From Alistipes timonensis JC136 (lineage in GTDB: Bacteria > Bacteroidota > Bacteroidia > Bacteroidales > Rikenellaceae), in contig NZ_FNRI01000003.1 of NCBI RefSeq assembly GCF_900107675.1, positions 343,709 to 407,708 of the forward strand: a stretch of DNA of 64,000 nucleotides, given 5' to 3'. This document shows, piece after piece, positions 43,368 through 52,258 of the stretch. Position 1 is the first letter of the stretch. Each line of letters starts with the position of its first letter. Both the position numbers and the translations under genes were made by a program. The notes under the pieces are model-generated. The model saw nothing but the letters and a program-made list of their open reading frames with translations. It did not search any database and was not told where the DNA came from.

Positions 43368-46205
43368 TTACCGGAGGATGGACCCGATATTGTCGTTGGA
43401 CCCGAGTCCCAACTTCTTGCGCAGCCGGTAGCGGGCCATTTCCACGCTGCGCGGCGAAATGTTCATCAGTTCGGCGGTCTCCTTGGTCGACAGGTTCAGT
43501 TTAATGTAGACGCACAGCCGCAGGTCGGTCTGTGAAAGCGACGGGTAATTGGCCCGGAGCCGGTCCAGCAGGCCGTCGTAGATCGTATTGAAATAGTTTT
43601 CCGATAACTGCCAATCGCTGTCATCTTTGAGCTGGGTGTTGATCTGGCGGATGATTCGGCCTACGATCGCCTTGATCCGGCCCGGGCCCTCGACCGTCAT
43701 CAACTCCGAAACCTCGCTTTTCAGTTCGTTGAGCATGTTGTTGCGGCGGATGCTGTTCATCGTGATATTTGCCAGCCGTTTGTCCTTATTGCGCAGGTCG
43801 ATCTTCAGTTTCTCGCGTTCCAGTTCCGAAATCCGCTTCTCCTTAAGCAGGTTTTCCCGTTCGAGCTGTTCCAGTTCCTTTTTCCGGCGCTCCTTTTCCC
43901 GGCGGAGAACCTCCTCCTGGGCCAGGCGGTTTTTGCGGATGTAGTAGCTCCGCACTCCGGCAAGCAGCAGTGCGACGACCAGCACGTAGAGGAGGATCAT
44001 CGGCCACGAAATATACCATGGCGGACGTACCCAGACCTCGACCTGCCGGATGTCCGACGGGTCGGCGGCGCCCGGGGCGCGCAGTTCGACGAGGTGGCGG
44101 CCGTGCGGCAGTGCCGGGACCTGCAGATATTCGTCGATGCGCACGATCTGCCAGTCGGGGGCCAGCGATGCGATGCGGTATTCGATCTGCCGTCCCGGCG
44201 GAAGACGGATTGGCCAGATGCGCAGCGTGTTCATCGATGCGGGAATTTCGAACACAGGATCGCCGAGGCGGTGATAGCACGTCTTATTAGGACCCTGTGC
44301 CGCCACCATGCCGATTTCGATGGGCAGCATCGGAGCGCTGCCGCCGTAGGAGAATCCGATGCCGTTCCGGAATCCGATGGCCTCGGCGGTGCCGATTGCC
44401 CGGAATTCGCTCGAAATCCGTTCTTTGGTGGCCTGCTCGAGAATGCCAGCACAGCGGCTCAGGGAATTGCCTGTCCGTTCGACATAGCCCGTCCCGTCAG
44501 CCGCCACATACCAGAAACGATTGTCCTGTTGTACAATGCTTTTCACCCCCCCCCGGCCGCATAGTCCGAGGATCTGTTCGGCGCCGGGAGCGCGTACGAG
44601 CGAGTCGGTGACGTAATCGATGCGGTAGGCCTGGTCGTCACAGCACAGGATCAACTCCTGGTCGATACGTGTCGAAAACACGTCTTTGTCCTGTCCGGCC
44701 GCCAGATCGTAGTTGCGGGCTTCGATGACGCGACATTTGTCCTCGGAGAGCGTCAGCCGCACGAATCCCACGCCGAGCACCGTGACCCAGATACGGTCTT
44801 TCTCGTCGATGCGGATGTTGCGTGTGAACCCGCTGTAATCGGCGATCCGGGATATGGGCTGTAATCCCTCGTCGGTATATCGCAACAGGCTAATGCCCGA
44901 ATAGGTGCTCATGATGTAGAAGCGCCGGTCGTTCCGGCACCGGCGCAGCGAGTAAACGCCGCTTCCCGTGACGACCGGCGTGAGCTGCAGCCCCTCTGTC
45001 AGCCGGAAGAGCCCCAGATCGTGAAGTACATAGATCAGGCCGTCGATTTTGTCCAGTTCCCACACCGAACCCGTGCTGCCCGGGATCAGGCTCAGTGAAC
45101 CGCCGTTGTCCAGCAGGAAAAGTCCTTTGTTCGAACCCACGAGCATCCGGCCGTCATCGAGTCCGAGCACACCGTGCACCTGCCCTAACCGCGTATCGGT
45201 GAAATAATAATCCTTCGTGCTGTTGTCTATGGAGGCTACGCCTGAATCCAGTCCGAGCCAGATGTTGCCGCGCTCGTCCGCCGCGGCGCTCAGGATCGTG
45301 GAATTGTCGAGCTGACGGCCATAGGGTATCGAGTGGTCGGCCGAGCCGTCGTTGTTTATCAGAAACAGCCCTTGGCGGGTGGTCCCGACCAGCAGCAGTT
45401 CGTTGTTGTAGCGCCGGCAGCACATGATCTTGGCATCCGCCAGCAGGGCGTTGGTCGCGGCATTGAGCGGGGCGACGCGTCCTTCGTTGTCGATGGAGAA
45501 CATGCCGGCATGCTCCACTGCCGCCAGCAATTCGCCGTTACGGCCCGGAACGAGGTTGATGATGCGGCTCGGGACGTTGCAGACAGCCTCACGGCTCAGG
45601 TCGTCACCCAGGCGGCAAAGGGTGGCGCCGTCCTGAAAATAGATGTGTCCGCCGACTTCGTACATATACCGGAAAGCATCCTGCGGCTGCAGTTCCCGGA
45701 TCGAACCCGACAGCAGATCGTAGATGCAGATTTTTTCGCGGCATTGGAAGTAGACCCGTCCCGAATGGGTTTCGAGTGCGATCCGCCAGAAATCATTGCT
45801 CCGGGAGCGGAATTCGGGGTTCCGGTATAACGATGTGTAGGCGAGCCGGCCATAGTCATCACGCACCCAGTATCCGAATTCGTTGACCCCGGCCGTATAG
45901 AGCCTGCCTGTTTCGGCGTCGTAGCGCAGGGCTCGGAGTACGGAGTTTCCTTCGGGACGGTAATTGCTCCAGCGGATACCGTCGTAGACGCAAAGCCCGT
46001 CGTTGGTTGCGAAAAAGATCCGGCAGCCGTCCCCTCCGTCGGCCGTTATGTCCCACACCTGCGTATGGGCCACGGGCTCTGTGTTCTGTGCAAAGCGTTC
46101 CACATGTCGCAGACCGCAGCGGATTGCACCGGCGGTATCTTCTGCCAAAACTGCCAGGACGGCCAGCAACAGCAGACGTAGCGGGGTAAAAGTCGGTCGG
46201 ACCAT
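43368..46205 (-). CDS. Membrane-anchored propeller sensor with LuxR-type HTH, PUL2 regulator
   Basis: A 945-residue one-component regulator. ATG 46205 gives a signal sequence (about 1-26); the longer frame lacks one. The periplasmic part is a two-component-regulator-type beta-propeller (about 40-650) and a Y_Y_Y-like Ig domain (about 660-725). A single membrane helix follows (about 733-752), then a charged coiled coil (about 755-810) and a C-terminal LuxR/GerE helix-turn-helix (about 888-945, with LSTKETAELMNISPRSVEMARYRL split over two helices). There is no kinase or receiver domain, so ligand binding outside must act on DNA through the membrane. It is divergent from PUL2 and is its likely regulator. 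A 9-G tract lies mid-gene. Confidence 0.88.
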   Translation of the reverse strand: MVRPTFTPLRLLLLAVLAVLAEDTAGAIRCGLRHVERFAQNTEPVAHTQVWDITADGGDGCRIFFATNDGLCVYDGIRWSNYRPEGNSVLRALRYDAETGRLYTAGVNEFGYWVRDDYGRLAYTSLYRNPEFRSRSNDFWRIALETHSGRVYFQCREKICIYDLLSGSIRELQPQDAFRYMYEVGGHIYFQDGATLCRLGDDLSREAVCNVPSRIINLVPGRNGELLAAVEHAGMFSIDNEGRVAPLNAATNALLADAKIMCCRRYNNELLLVGTTRQGLFLINNDGSADHSIPYGRQLDNSTILSAAADERGNIWLGLDSGVASIDNSTKDYYFTDTRLGQVHGVLGLDDGRMLVGSNKGLFLLDNGGSLSLIPGSTGSVWELDKIDGLIYVLHDLGLFRLTEGLQLTPVVTGSGVYSLRRCRNDRRFYIMSTYSGISLLRYTDEGLQPISRIADYSGFTRNIRIDEKDRIWVTVLGVGFVRLTLSEDKCRVIEARNYDLAAGQDKDVFSTRIDQELILCCDDQAYRIDYVTDSLVRAPGAEQILGLCGRGGVKSIVQQDNRFWYVAADGTGYVERTGNSLSRCAGILEQATKERISSEFRAIGTAEAIGFRNGIGFSYGGSAPMLPIEIGMVAAQGPNKTCYHRLGDPVFEIPASMNTLRIWPIRLPPGRQIEYRIASLAPDWQIVRIDEYLQVPALPHGRHLVELRAPGAADPSDIRQVEVWVRPPWYISWPMILLYVLVVALLLAGVRSYYIRKNRLAQEEVLRREKERRKKELEQLERENLLKEKRISELEREKLKIDLRNKDKRLANITMNSIRRNNMLNELKSEVSELMTVEGPGRIKAIVGRIIRQINTQLKDDSDWQLSENYFNTIYDGLLDRLRANYPSLSQTDLRLCVYIKLNLSTKETAELMNISPRSVEMARYRLRKKLGLGSNDNIGSILR
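44546..44554 (-). repeat. 9-G homopolymer within the PUL2 regulator gene
   Basis: Nine C on the plus strand, nine G on the coding strand, in codons for Gly-Arg-Gly-Gly-Val near residue 551. A one-base slip would remove the membrane helix and the HTH and silence the regulator. Confidence 0.8.
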
Positions 46206-46228
46206 CGTTCGGAAGCGTTTTCTTTTTA

Positions 46229-46236
46229 CAAATATA
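46229..46236 (-). promoter_or_regulatory. -7 element for the PUL2 regulator gene
   Basis: Reads TATATTTG on the minus strand, an exact match about 23 bases before ATG 46205. A direct repeat of AATATATTAA follows at 46231-46249. The -33 position is A-rich without TTTG. Confidence 0.5.
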
Positions 46237-46364
46237 TTAAATATATTAAGAAAAATGAATCTGCGTGAAATTACAGGAATGTCGTATGCGCCATGAAACG
46301 GGTATTTGGATAATAAACGCATTGATAATAAATATATTGAAGGTGTATTTGTAGGGATTTGGAT

Positions 46365-46471
46365 GACTCGGAGAGTCTGCTGTGTCGTAGTTTTGTAGGG
46401 GCTGAAAAATTCGAATTCATTCATTGAAATTTTACTTTTGGGCAAGAACTATTTTTAAAATAATTCGAATA
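46365..46471 (+). promoter_or_regulatory. PUL2 promoter and operator-like region
   Basis: This 288-base gap holds two exact -7 elements (TAGTTTTG at 46388-46395, TACTTTTG at 46433-46440) without good -33 partners, an inverted repeat GACTC-GGA-GAGTC at 46365-46377, and two copies of AATTCGAAT starting 54 bases apart (46408 and 46462). The palindromes are candidates for binding by the adjacent LuxR-type regulator. Confidence 0.45.
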
Positions 46472-46493
46472 GCTAACCTAAAATCCAATTTCT

Positions 46494-49400
46494 ATGAGTG
46501 AAAATCTACACGGAAGAGCCGTTCTCCCGGGGTTGCGCAGGATGCTGCTGGCTTTGGCCGGCATGTTGTTCCTGTTGCCGGGATCGGCACAGTCCCAAAG
46601 CTCTGTTTCGGGTATCGTGACGGATGCGTCGGGGGAGGGTATCGCCGGTGTGGCGGTCATTGTCAAAGGTACTACGACCGGAACTTCGACCGATATGAAG
46701 GGCGCTTATACGATCCGTGCGTCGAAGTCCGATGTGCTGGTATTCAGCTTCCTCGGATACAAAACGCAAGAGGTTGCCGTACACAACCGCATGGAGATCG
46801 ACGTGCGTTTGGAGAGCGATACGCAACTGGTCGACGAGGTGGTGGTCGTGGGTTACGGCGTTCAGAAGAAGAGTCTTGTGACGGGAGCCATCTCGTCGGT
46901 CAAGGGTTCGGCCCTCGAAACGACGGGCATCATGCGGGCCGATGACGCGCTGGCCGGGAAAACAGCCGGCGTGCAGGTCGTTTCGAACTCCGGACAACCC
47001 GGATCGGACGTACAGATTTACATCCGCGGTATCGGCTCCAACGGCACGGCGACACCGATTTACATTGTCGACGGAATGGCCGTTTCGGGTATCGAGTATC
47101 TCAATCCGGGTGATATCGAATCGATCGAGGTGCTGAAAGATGCCGCTGCCTCGGCCATTTACGGAGCCCGCGGCGGCAACGGTGTCGTCCTGATCACGAC
47201 GCGGCGCAGCAAGGACGGACAATGGAGCGTCAACTACGACTTTTCGTACGGTATCCAGAATATCGCCCGTAAGATCGATGTGCTGAATGCCCGCGAATAC
47301 GCCATTATCCAGAACGAGGCTGCGGCCAATTCGGGCGCGACGCTTCCTTTTACTGACGAGCAGATCGCTTCCTTCCATCAGGGAACCGACTGGCAGGAGG
47401 CTATTCTCAACCGCAATGCGGGCGTACAGCGCCACAACGTGCGCGTATCGGCCGGTACTGCCCGTTCGTCGTTCAACGGGTCGGCCGCGTACCTGAATCA
47501 GGACGGCATCCTGGCCAAGGGCAAGTCGAATTTCAAACGCTATACGATCAATCTTGCTGCCGAACACAAATTGCTGCGCAATGATGCACTGACGGTCGGC
47601 GAGAATGTCGTGGTGAGCCATGTCAAAAAACAGTCCGTGACGCAGAACTCCTCGACGGCCGGACCGCTGGTCGGAGCCCTGAGCATGGACCCGCTCACCC
47701 CGGTTTACGATCCCTACCAGACCGATGAGCTCTACGGTGGGTTCGGTGTCTCGAAATACGTGTCGCAGGAGGTCGTGAATCCCGTGGCGCGCATCCATTA
47801 TTCAAACGGGCGTACGCTTTATACCACGATGAAAGGAAGCGTTTTCGCAGAACTCAAATTCCTGAAGGACTTCCGTCTCCGGGGTTCGGCCGGCGCCGAC
47901 ATCACCTGGACCGACGGATTCGGCTATACCCCGATGTATAAACTCAACTCGACGACCGGAAACACATCGGCTAACGGCGCCTCGCAGAGCTACGACCAGA
48001 ACCGCCGCTTCAATTACGAAGGCTATCTCACCTGGGGGCATACCTATGACGAACGGCATGAAGTGTCGGCCATGCTCGGCGCTTCGCTGCTTCAGCGCAG
48101 CACCCTTTCGCTGAGTGCCAGCCGTAACGACCTGAAAATCGATGACGAGGAGCACGCTTATATCTCGATGGCGACCAATTCGTCGGCTTCGGCCAGCGGT
48201 GGTCCGGGCAACCCATCGGCTATCGTATCGTTCTTCGGCCGCGTCAACTACGCTTACGACAACCGTTACATGATGACGGCTACCGTTCGCCGTGACGGTT
48301 CGTCGCGTTTCGGGCCTAACAATCGTTTCGGTACATTTCCTTCGGTATCTGTGGGCTGGAATGTCGCCAACGAAAGTTTTCTGCGCGACGTGCGTTGGCT
48401 CGACGCGCTGAAACTCCGAGCTTCGTGGGGACAGAACGGTAACGAGAATATCGGTGATTTCGCCTATCTGGCAACCATTTCGACCTATGGCCTCGGCTAT
48501 TCTTTCGGGGCGCAGGATGTGAACGGGAATCTTGCGGTGGGTGCGGCCCCGACCAAATTGGCCAATCCCGACCTGAGGTGGGAGACCTCCGAACAGACGG
48601 ACCTCGGTCTCGACGTGCGGCTTTTCGGCTGCCTCGGGCTTACGTTCGATTATTATGTCAAAAAGACCAAGGACCTGCTCGTCACGATACCCATTCCGCT
48701 GATGTTGGGAAACTCGTTCCCGACGGCCAATGCCGGCAATGTGAAGAACTCGGGTGTCGAGTTCGCCGTGGATTTCCAGCGCCAGTTCGGCAAATGGAAT
48801 ATCGCCGTGAACGGCAACATCTCCTATAATAAAAATAGAGTCACCTATGTCGGAACCGATACCGGGTACGTTACGGGTGCGACCGTGCAGGGTATTACGG
48901 GTGCCGTAACCCGCATGGAGGCCGGACACGCCATGTCGTATTTTTGGGGCTATAAGACGCTGGGCATCTTCCAGAATCAGGATGAGATCGATGCGTGGGT
49001 CAACTCCAAAGGCGTGCAGATCCAGCCTGACGCCCGCCCCGGCGATTTCCGGTATCAGGACACGGATGATAACGGCACGATCGACGACAACGACCGTGTG
49101 GATTTGGGCAATCCTTTCCCGACGGTTACTTTTGGTTTGAATATCAACGTCAGCGCCTATGGATTCGACCTGGGCATCACCTCGGCGGGACAGGCCGGTA
49201 ACAAGATTTTCAGCGTACTGCGTCGTCCCGACCTGACGATGAGCAACTACGGAGCCTGGGTGCTCGACCGCTGGCACGGCGAAGGAACGTCGAATTCGGT
49301 TCCCCGCGTAGCCTCCTCCGATACGAACCTCAACTGGACGCGCCCGTCTGATTTCTACCTCAAAGACGGGGATTTCTGGCGTATTCGCAACATCACGCTC

Positions 49401-49604
49401 GGCTATACGGTCAATATTCCCGAGAAGTACTACCTGCGCAAAGTGCGTGTCTTCGCATCGGTCGACAATGCCTTTACATTCACGAAGTACGACGGTTACG
49501 ATCCCGAAGTGGGTAATGGCGGATCGATCCTCGGATCGGGCATCGACCGGGGTGTTTATCCCCGTCCGCGCACCGTGTCAGTCGGCCTGAATCTCACCTT
49601 CTAA
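46494..49604 (+). CDS. susC: SusC/RagA-family TonB-linked outer membrane transporter (PUL2)
   Basis: TonB-dependent glycan importer, 1036 residues. A signal peptide (to about residue 34) is followed by a carboxypeptidase-regulatory-like domain (VSGIVTDASGEGIAGVAV), a plug with the SusC marks PIYIVDGMAVSG and AIYGARGGNGVVLITTRR, and a barrel ending in SVGLNLTF. It is only distantly similar to the PUL1 SusC and carries a different spacer between the domain and the plug. It starts an operon of seven genes with short gaps, divergent from the propeller/HTH regulator. The cargo is probably beta-glucan oligosaccharides, judged from the enzymes downstream. Confidence 0.95.
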   Translation: MSENLHGRAVLPGLRRMLLALAGMLFLLPGSAQSQSSVSGIVTDASGEGIAGVAVIVKGTTTGTSTDMKGAYTIRASKSDVLVFSFLGYKTQEVAVHNRMEIDVRLESDTQLVDEVVVVGYGVQKKSLVTGAISSVKGSALETTGIMRADDALAGKTAGVQVVSNSGQPGSDVQIYIRGIGSNGTATPIYIVDGMAVSGIEYLNPGDIESIEVLKDAAASAIYGARGGNGVVLITTRRSKDGQWSVNYDFSYGIQNIARKIDVLNAREYAIIQNEAAANSGATLPFTDEQIASFHQGTDWQEAILNRNAGVQRHNVRVSAGTARSSFNGSAAYLNQDGILAKGKSNFKRYTINLAAEHKLLRNDALTVGENVVVSHVKKQSVTQNSSTAGPLVGALSMDPLTPVYDPYQTDELYGGFGVSKYVSQEVVNPVARIHYSNGRTLYTTMKGSVFAELKFLKDFRLRGSAGADITWTDGFGYTPMYKLNSTTGNTSANGASQSYDQNRRFNYEGYLTWGHTYDERHEVSAMLGASLLQRSTLSLSASRNDLKIDDEEHAYISMATNSSASASGGPGNPSAIVSFFGRVNYAYDNRYMMTATVRRDGSSRFGPNNRFGTFPSVSVGWNVANESFLRDVRWLDALKLRASWGQNGNENIGDFAYLATISTYGLGYSFGAQDVNGNLAVGAAPTKLANPDLRWETSEQTDLGLDVRLFGCLGLTFDYYVKKTKDLLVTIPIPLMLGNSFPTANAGNVKNSGVEFAVDFQRQFGKWNIAVNGNISYNKNRVTYVGTDTGYVTGATVQGITGAVTRMEAGHAMSYFWGYKTLGIFQNQDEIDAWVNSKGVQIQPDARPGDFRYQDTDDNGTIDDNDRVDLGNPFPTVTFGLNINVSAYGFDLGITSAGQAGNKIFSVLRRPDLTMSNYGAWVLDRWHGEGTSNSVPRVASSDTNLNWTRPSDFYLKDGDFWRIRNITLGYTVNIPEKYYLRKVRVFASVDNAFTFTKYDGYDPEVGNGGSILGSGIDRGVYPRPRTVSVGLNLTF

Positions 49605-49621
49605 CCTGAAAAACAAGCGTT

Positions 49622-51265
49622 ATGAAACATATTAAAATTTATTCGATCGCCGCCGCAGGCCTGATGTGCCTGGGAGGTCCGGCCTGCAACTCGCTGCTCG
49701 ACCTCACCCCGCCGATGAACGATGTGGAGGATAATTTCTACAAGAAGGAGACCGACATGTATCAGTCGCTCACTTCGGCCTACAACGTGCTGACATGGAG
49801 TGCCCCGAAAGCCGTCGGCGGCGGTGCGCAGAACTGCGCGTTCGAGGTGGTCAGCGAAATTCTCGGCGACTGCTGCTACGCCGGAGGCGCCAATGCCAAC
49901 GACGCCGTGCAGACCAGCCGTCTCGACCGCTTCACGATGCTGGTTTCGGACCTCTATCCCGAGGCCCTGTGGCACAAGTACTACACCGGCATCTACCGCT
50001 GCAACAAGTTTTTCGAGAAGATCGACGGCGCCGTGTTCAACGATGAAGACTTGCGTGCGATGTATAAGGCCGAAGGACATTTCCTGCGCGCTTACTACTA
50101 TTTCGATCTTGTACGCCTGTTCGGCAATGTGCCGCTGATCCTTAAACCGCTCACTCCGGCCGACTATGCCCAGAAGCAGGCCGAGCCGGCGGTCATCTAC
50201 GAGCAGATTGCCGACGACCTGATGGCGGCGATCGAAATGACGCGTGCCGACGGCTCTCCTGCGATGGCCGAAGCTGCCAACCGATTCGACGCTGCGGACA
50301 AGGGCCGCGCCACGCTCGATGCCGCCAAAGCGCTGCTTTGCCGCGTATGGCTCTACTATACGGGATACTACGGCCAGCAGGAGTTGCCCGGGGTGTCCGC
50401 GGCGGAGATGATCCGCATGATCGAGGAGGTGGCCGACAGCGGCAACTATTCGTTCCTGGCCAATGCCTATGCGAAAGATGCGGCCAGCGGCGTCTCCCCG
50501 CTCTGGAACGTCTCGAACAAGAATAGTTCGGAAGAGGTCTTCACCATTCAGTATTCGGCGCTCTCGAAGTGGGGTGACTGGAGTAACCGCGAAGGTTGCA
50601 TGGGCAATCAGGCCGTAATCCTGTGGGGTATCCGCGACATAGGTTCGCCCTATGCCGCCGGTTGGTCGTTCGCTCCGGTGGCTGAGCGCCTCTTCAATGC
50701 CTATGATCCCGCCGATCCGCGGCGCTGGGCGACGCTTATCAATGCCAATGCCGCCGAGGGCGATAACGACGGCGAAGGACTGAAGTACACGGAAGGATTC
50801 CAGAATACGGGCTATTTCTGTCGCAAGTTCACGCCGCTGACGGCCAACAATGCCTCGTCGGGTTCGCGTGAGCTGAACTATCCGAACAATTATCCCTCGA
50901 TCCGCTGGACGGACGTGCTGCTGATGGCTGCCGAAATGGAGTTCCGCTATGGCTCGCAGAGCAAGGCGTTCGAGTATTACGCCAAGGTGCGCGAGCGTGC
51001 GCTGGGGGCCGGATCGGCCGGCAATGCCGGAGAGTTGACGCTGAATAAGATTCTCGATGAACGCCTGCTCGAACTGGCTCTCGAAGGGCACCGTTACTGG
51101 GACATCCTGCGTCAGGGCGACACCTATGCCGCCAACGTGCTGACCAATGGCGAGGAGGGCGAATTCGCCGTTACGTGGAACAAAACGCGCCGCGGCCTGC
51201 TGCCGATCCCGCAGTACGAGATCACGCAGTCGCGCAATTCGCTGGTACAGAATCCCGGCTACTAA
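49622..51265 (+). CDS. susD: SusD/RagB-family glycan-binding lipoprotein (PUL2)
   Basis: Surface lipoprotein of 547 residues that works as the lid of SusC. The signal peptide ends at lipobox C22 (GGPACNSLLD). Family features are the KKETDMYQSLTSAYNVL segment, the YRCNKFFEKI and HFLRAYYYFDLVRLFGNVP helices, the late LDERLLELALEGHRYWDILR and the C-terminal SLVQNPGY. It lies 17 bases after susC. The ligand is inferred to be a glucan from the downstream enzymes only. Confidence 0.94.
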   Translation: MKHIKIYSIAAAGLMCLGGPACNSLLDLTPPMNDVEDNFYKKETDMYQSLTSAYNVLTWSAPKAVGGGAQNCAFEVVSEILGDCCYAGGANANDAVQTSRLDRFTMLVSDLYPEALWHKYYTGIYRCNKFFEKIDGAVFNDEDLRAMYKAEGHFLRAYYYFDLVRLFGNVPLILKPLTPADYAQKQAEPAVIYEQIADDLMAAIEMTRADGSPAMAEAANRFDAADKGRATLDAAKALLCRVWLYYTGYYGQQELPGVSAAEMIRMIEEVADSGNYSFLANAYAKDAASGVSPLWNVSNKNSSEEVFTIQYSALSKWGDWSNREGCMGNQAVILWGIRDIGSPYAAGWSFAPVAERLFNAYDPADPRRWATLINANAAEGDNDGEGLKYTEGFQNTGYFCRKFTPLTANNASSGSRELNYPNNYPSIRWTDVLLMAAEMEFRYGSQSKAFEYYAKVRERALGAGSAGNAGELTLNKILDERLLELALEGHRYWDILRQGDTYAANVLTNGEEGEFAVTWNKTRRGLLPIPQYEITQSRNSLVQNPGY

Positions 51266-51283
51266 CCATCAAAACGAACTTTT

Positions 51284-52237
51284 ATGAAAAAGATAATCAG
51301 TATACTGACCATCGCGCTCGCGGCCGTGGGGTGCACGATCGACGAGCGTCCTGAACTGCCCGACGGACGTGTCTCCGACCTGAAGATCGTCGTGACGCCG
51401 GGCGAGGTGCAGAACACCTACCTGCTGCGCACGAACCGCACCGACGTGATCGGGTTCTGGGACCTCGGTAACGGCAATACGGCCTCGGGAGTCAATTCGG
51501 TAACGGCCGAATATCCTTTCCCGGGCGATTATACGATCTCGCTGAAGGCCTACGGCGACAATGGCCGGACGAACGACGTTTCGGTGAAACTCTCCGTGAC
51601 GACGGAAAACCTTTTCCTGCTGAACGACCCGATGTACACCTACATTGCCGGGGAGATCGGCGGAGCGGGTAAGACCTGGATGCTCGATGCCGAACGGCAG
51701 GACCATATCGGCCTGTTCAATCCCGAGAACATCAGCGACCGCTGGTGGGGCGTCAGCCCGAACGGAAAGGCCGGCTGCGAGGTTTACGACGACGAGGCGA
51801 CATTCATCCTCAACAGCGAACACGGGCAGGCATACAACTACGTGAACAACGGCAAGAGCTCGACGCTGAACAACATGACGCCCGCCATGGAGCTTTACAA
51901 CGACGGGGCATGGAGTGCGACGGCCTATAACCTGGCTCCGACGAACGACTACATCGTCACCTGTACGCCGCCTTCAAACATGGGCTGGAGCCTTTCGCAG
52001 ACGGGAGGACGCTATTACATCTCTTTCCCGCCGACCAATGCCGGTCACGGCGGTTACCTCTTCTATTTCTGCGGCTGGAATACGCAGTATGAGGTTCGGG
52101 CCATCTCGGAGACCCATATGAAGGTCCTCATGTGGTCGACCATCGACGGCAAACTGTCGCTGCGCCAGCTGTTGCTGCGAACCAAGGAGACCGAGTCGAA
52201 CAACGATCCGATCGAATGGATCTGGTCGAAGGATTAA
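51284..52237 (+). CDS. Surface lipoprotein in SusE position, PKD-like domain
   Basis: A 317-residue lipoprotein with lipobox C17 and then TIDERPE, a charged stretch. Residues of about 25-105 look like a PKD/Ig-type domain (FWDLGNGNTASGVNSVTAEY followed by the FPGDYTISLKAYG strand). The rest, rich in Trp, Tyr and Asn (TWMLDAERQDHIGLF, ISDRWWGVSPNGKAGC), suggests a carbohydrate-binding fold, since exposed aromatic residues stack on sugars. By position, 18 bases after susD, it is a likely surface glycan-binding protein. No enzyme motif is recognised. Confidence 0.72.
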   Translation: MKKIISILTIALAAVGCTIDERPELPDGRVSDLKIVVTPGEVQNTYLLRTNRTDVIGFWDLGNGNTASGVNSVTAEYPFPGDYTISLKAYGDNGRTNDVSVKLSVTTENLFLLNDPMYTYIAGEIGGAGKTWMLDAERQDHIGLFNPENISDRWWGVSPNGKAGCEVYDDEATFILNSEHGQAYNYVNNGKSSTLNNMTPAMELYNDGAWSATAYNLAPTNDYIVTCTPPSNMGWSLSQTGGRYYISFPPTNAGHGGYLFYFCGWNTQYEVRAISETHMKVLMWSTIDGKLSLRQLLLRTKETESNNDPIEWIWSKD

Positions 52238-52258
52238 CCCGCAAAACCGAATGCCATT

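Noticed and set aside
43368..46445. A longer start at 46445 for the propeller/HTH regulator
   Set aside because: The extension lacks a signal peptide and would include the -7 element at 46229-46236.
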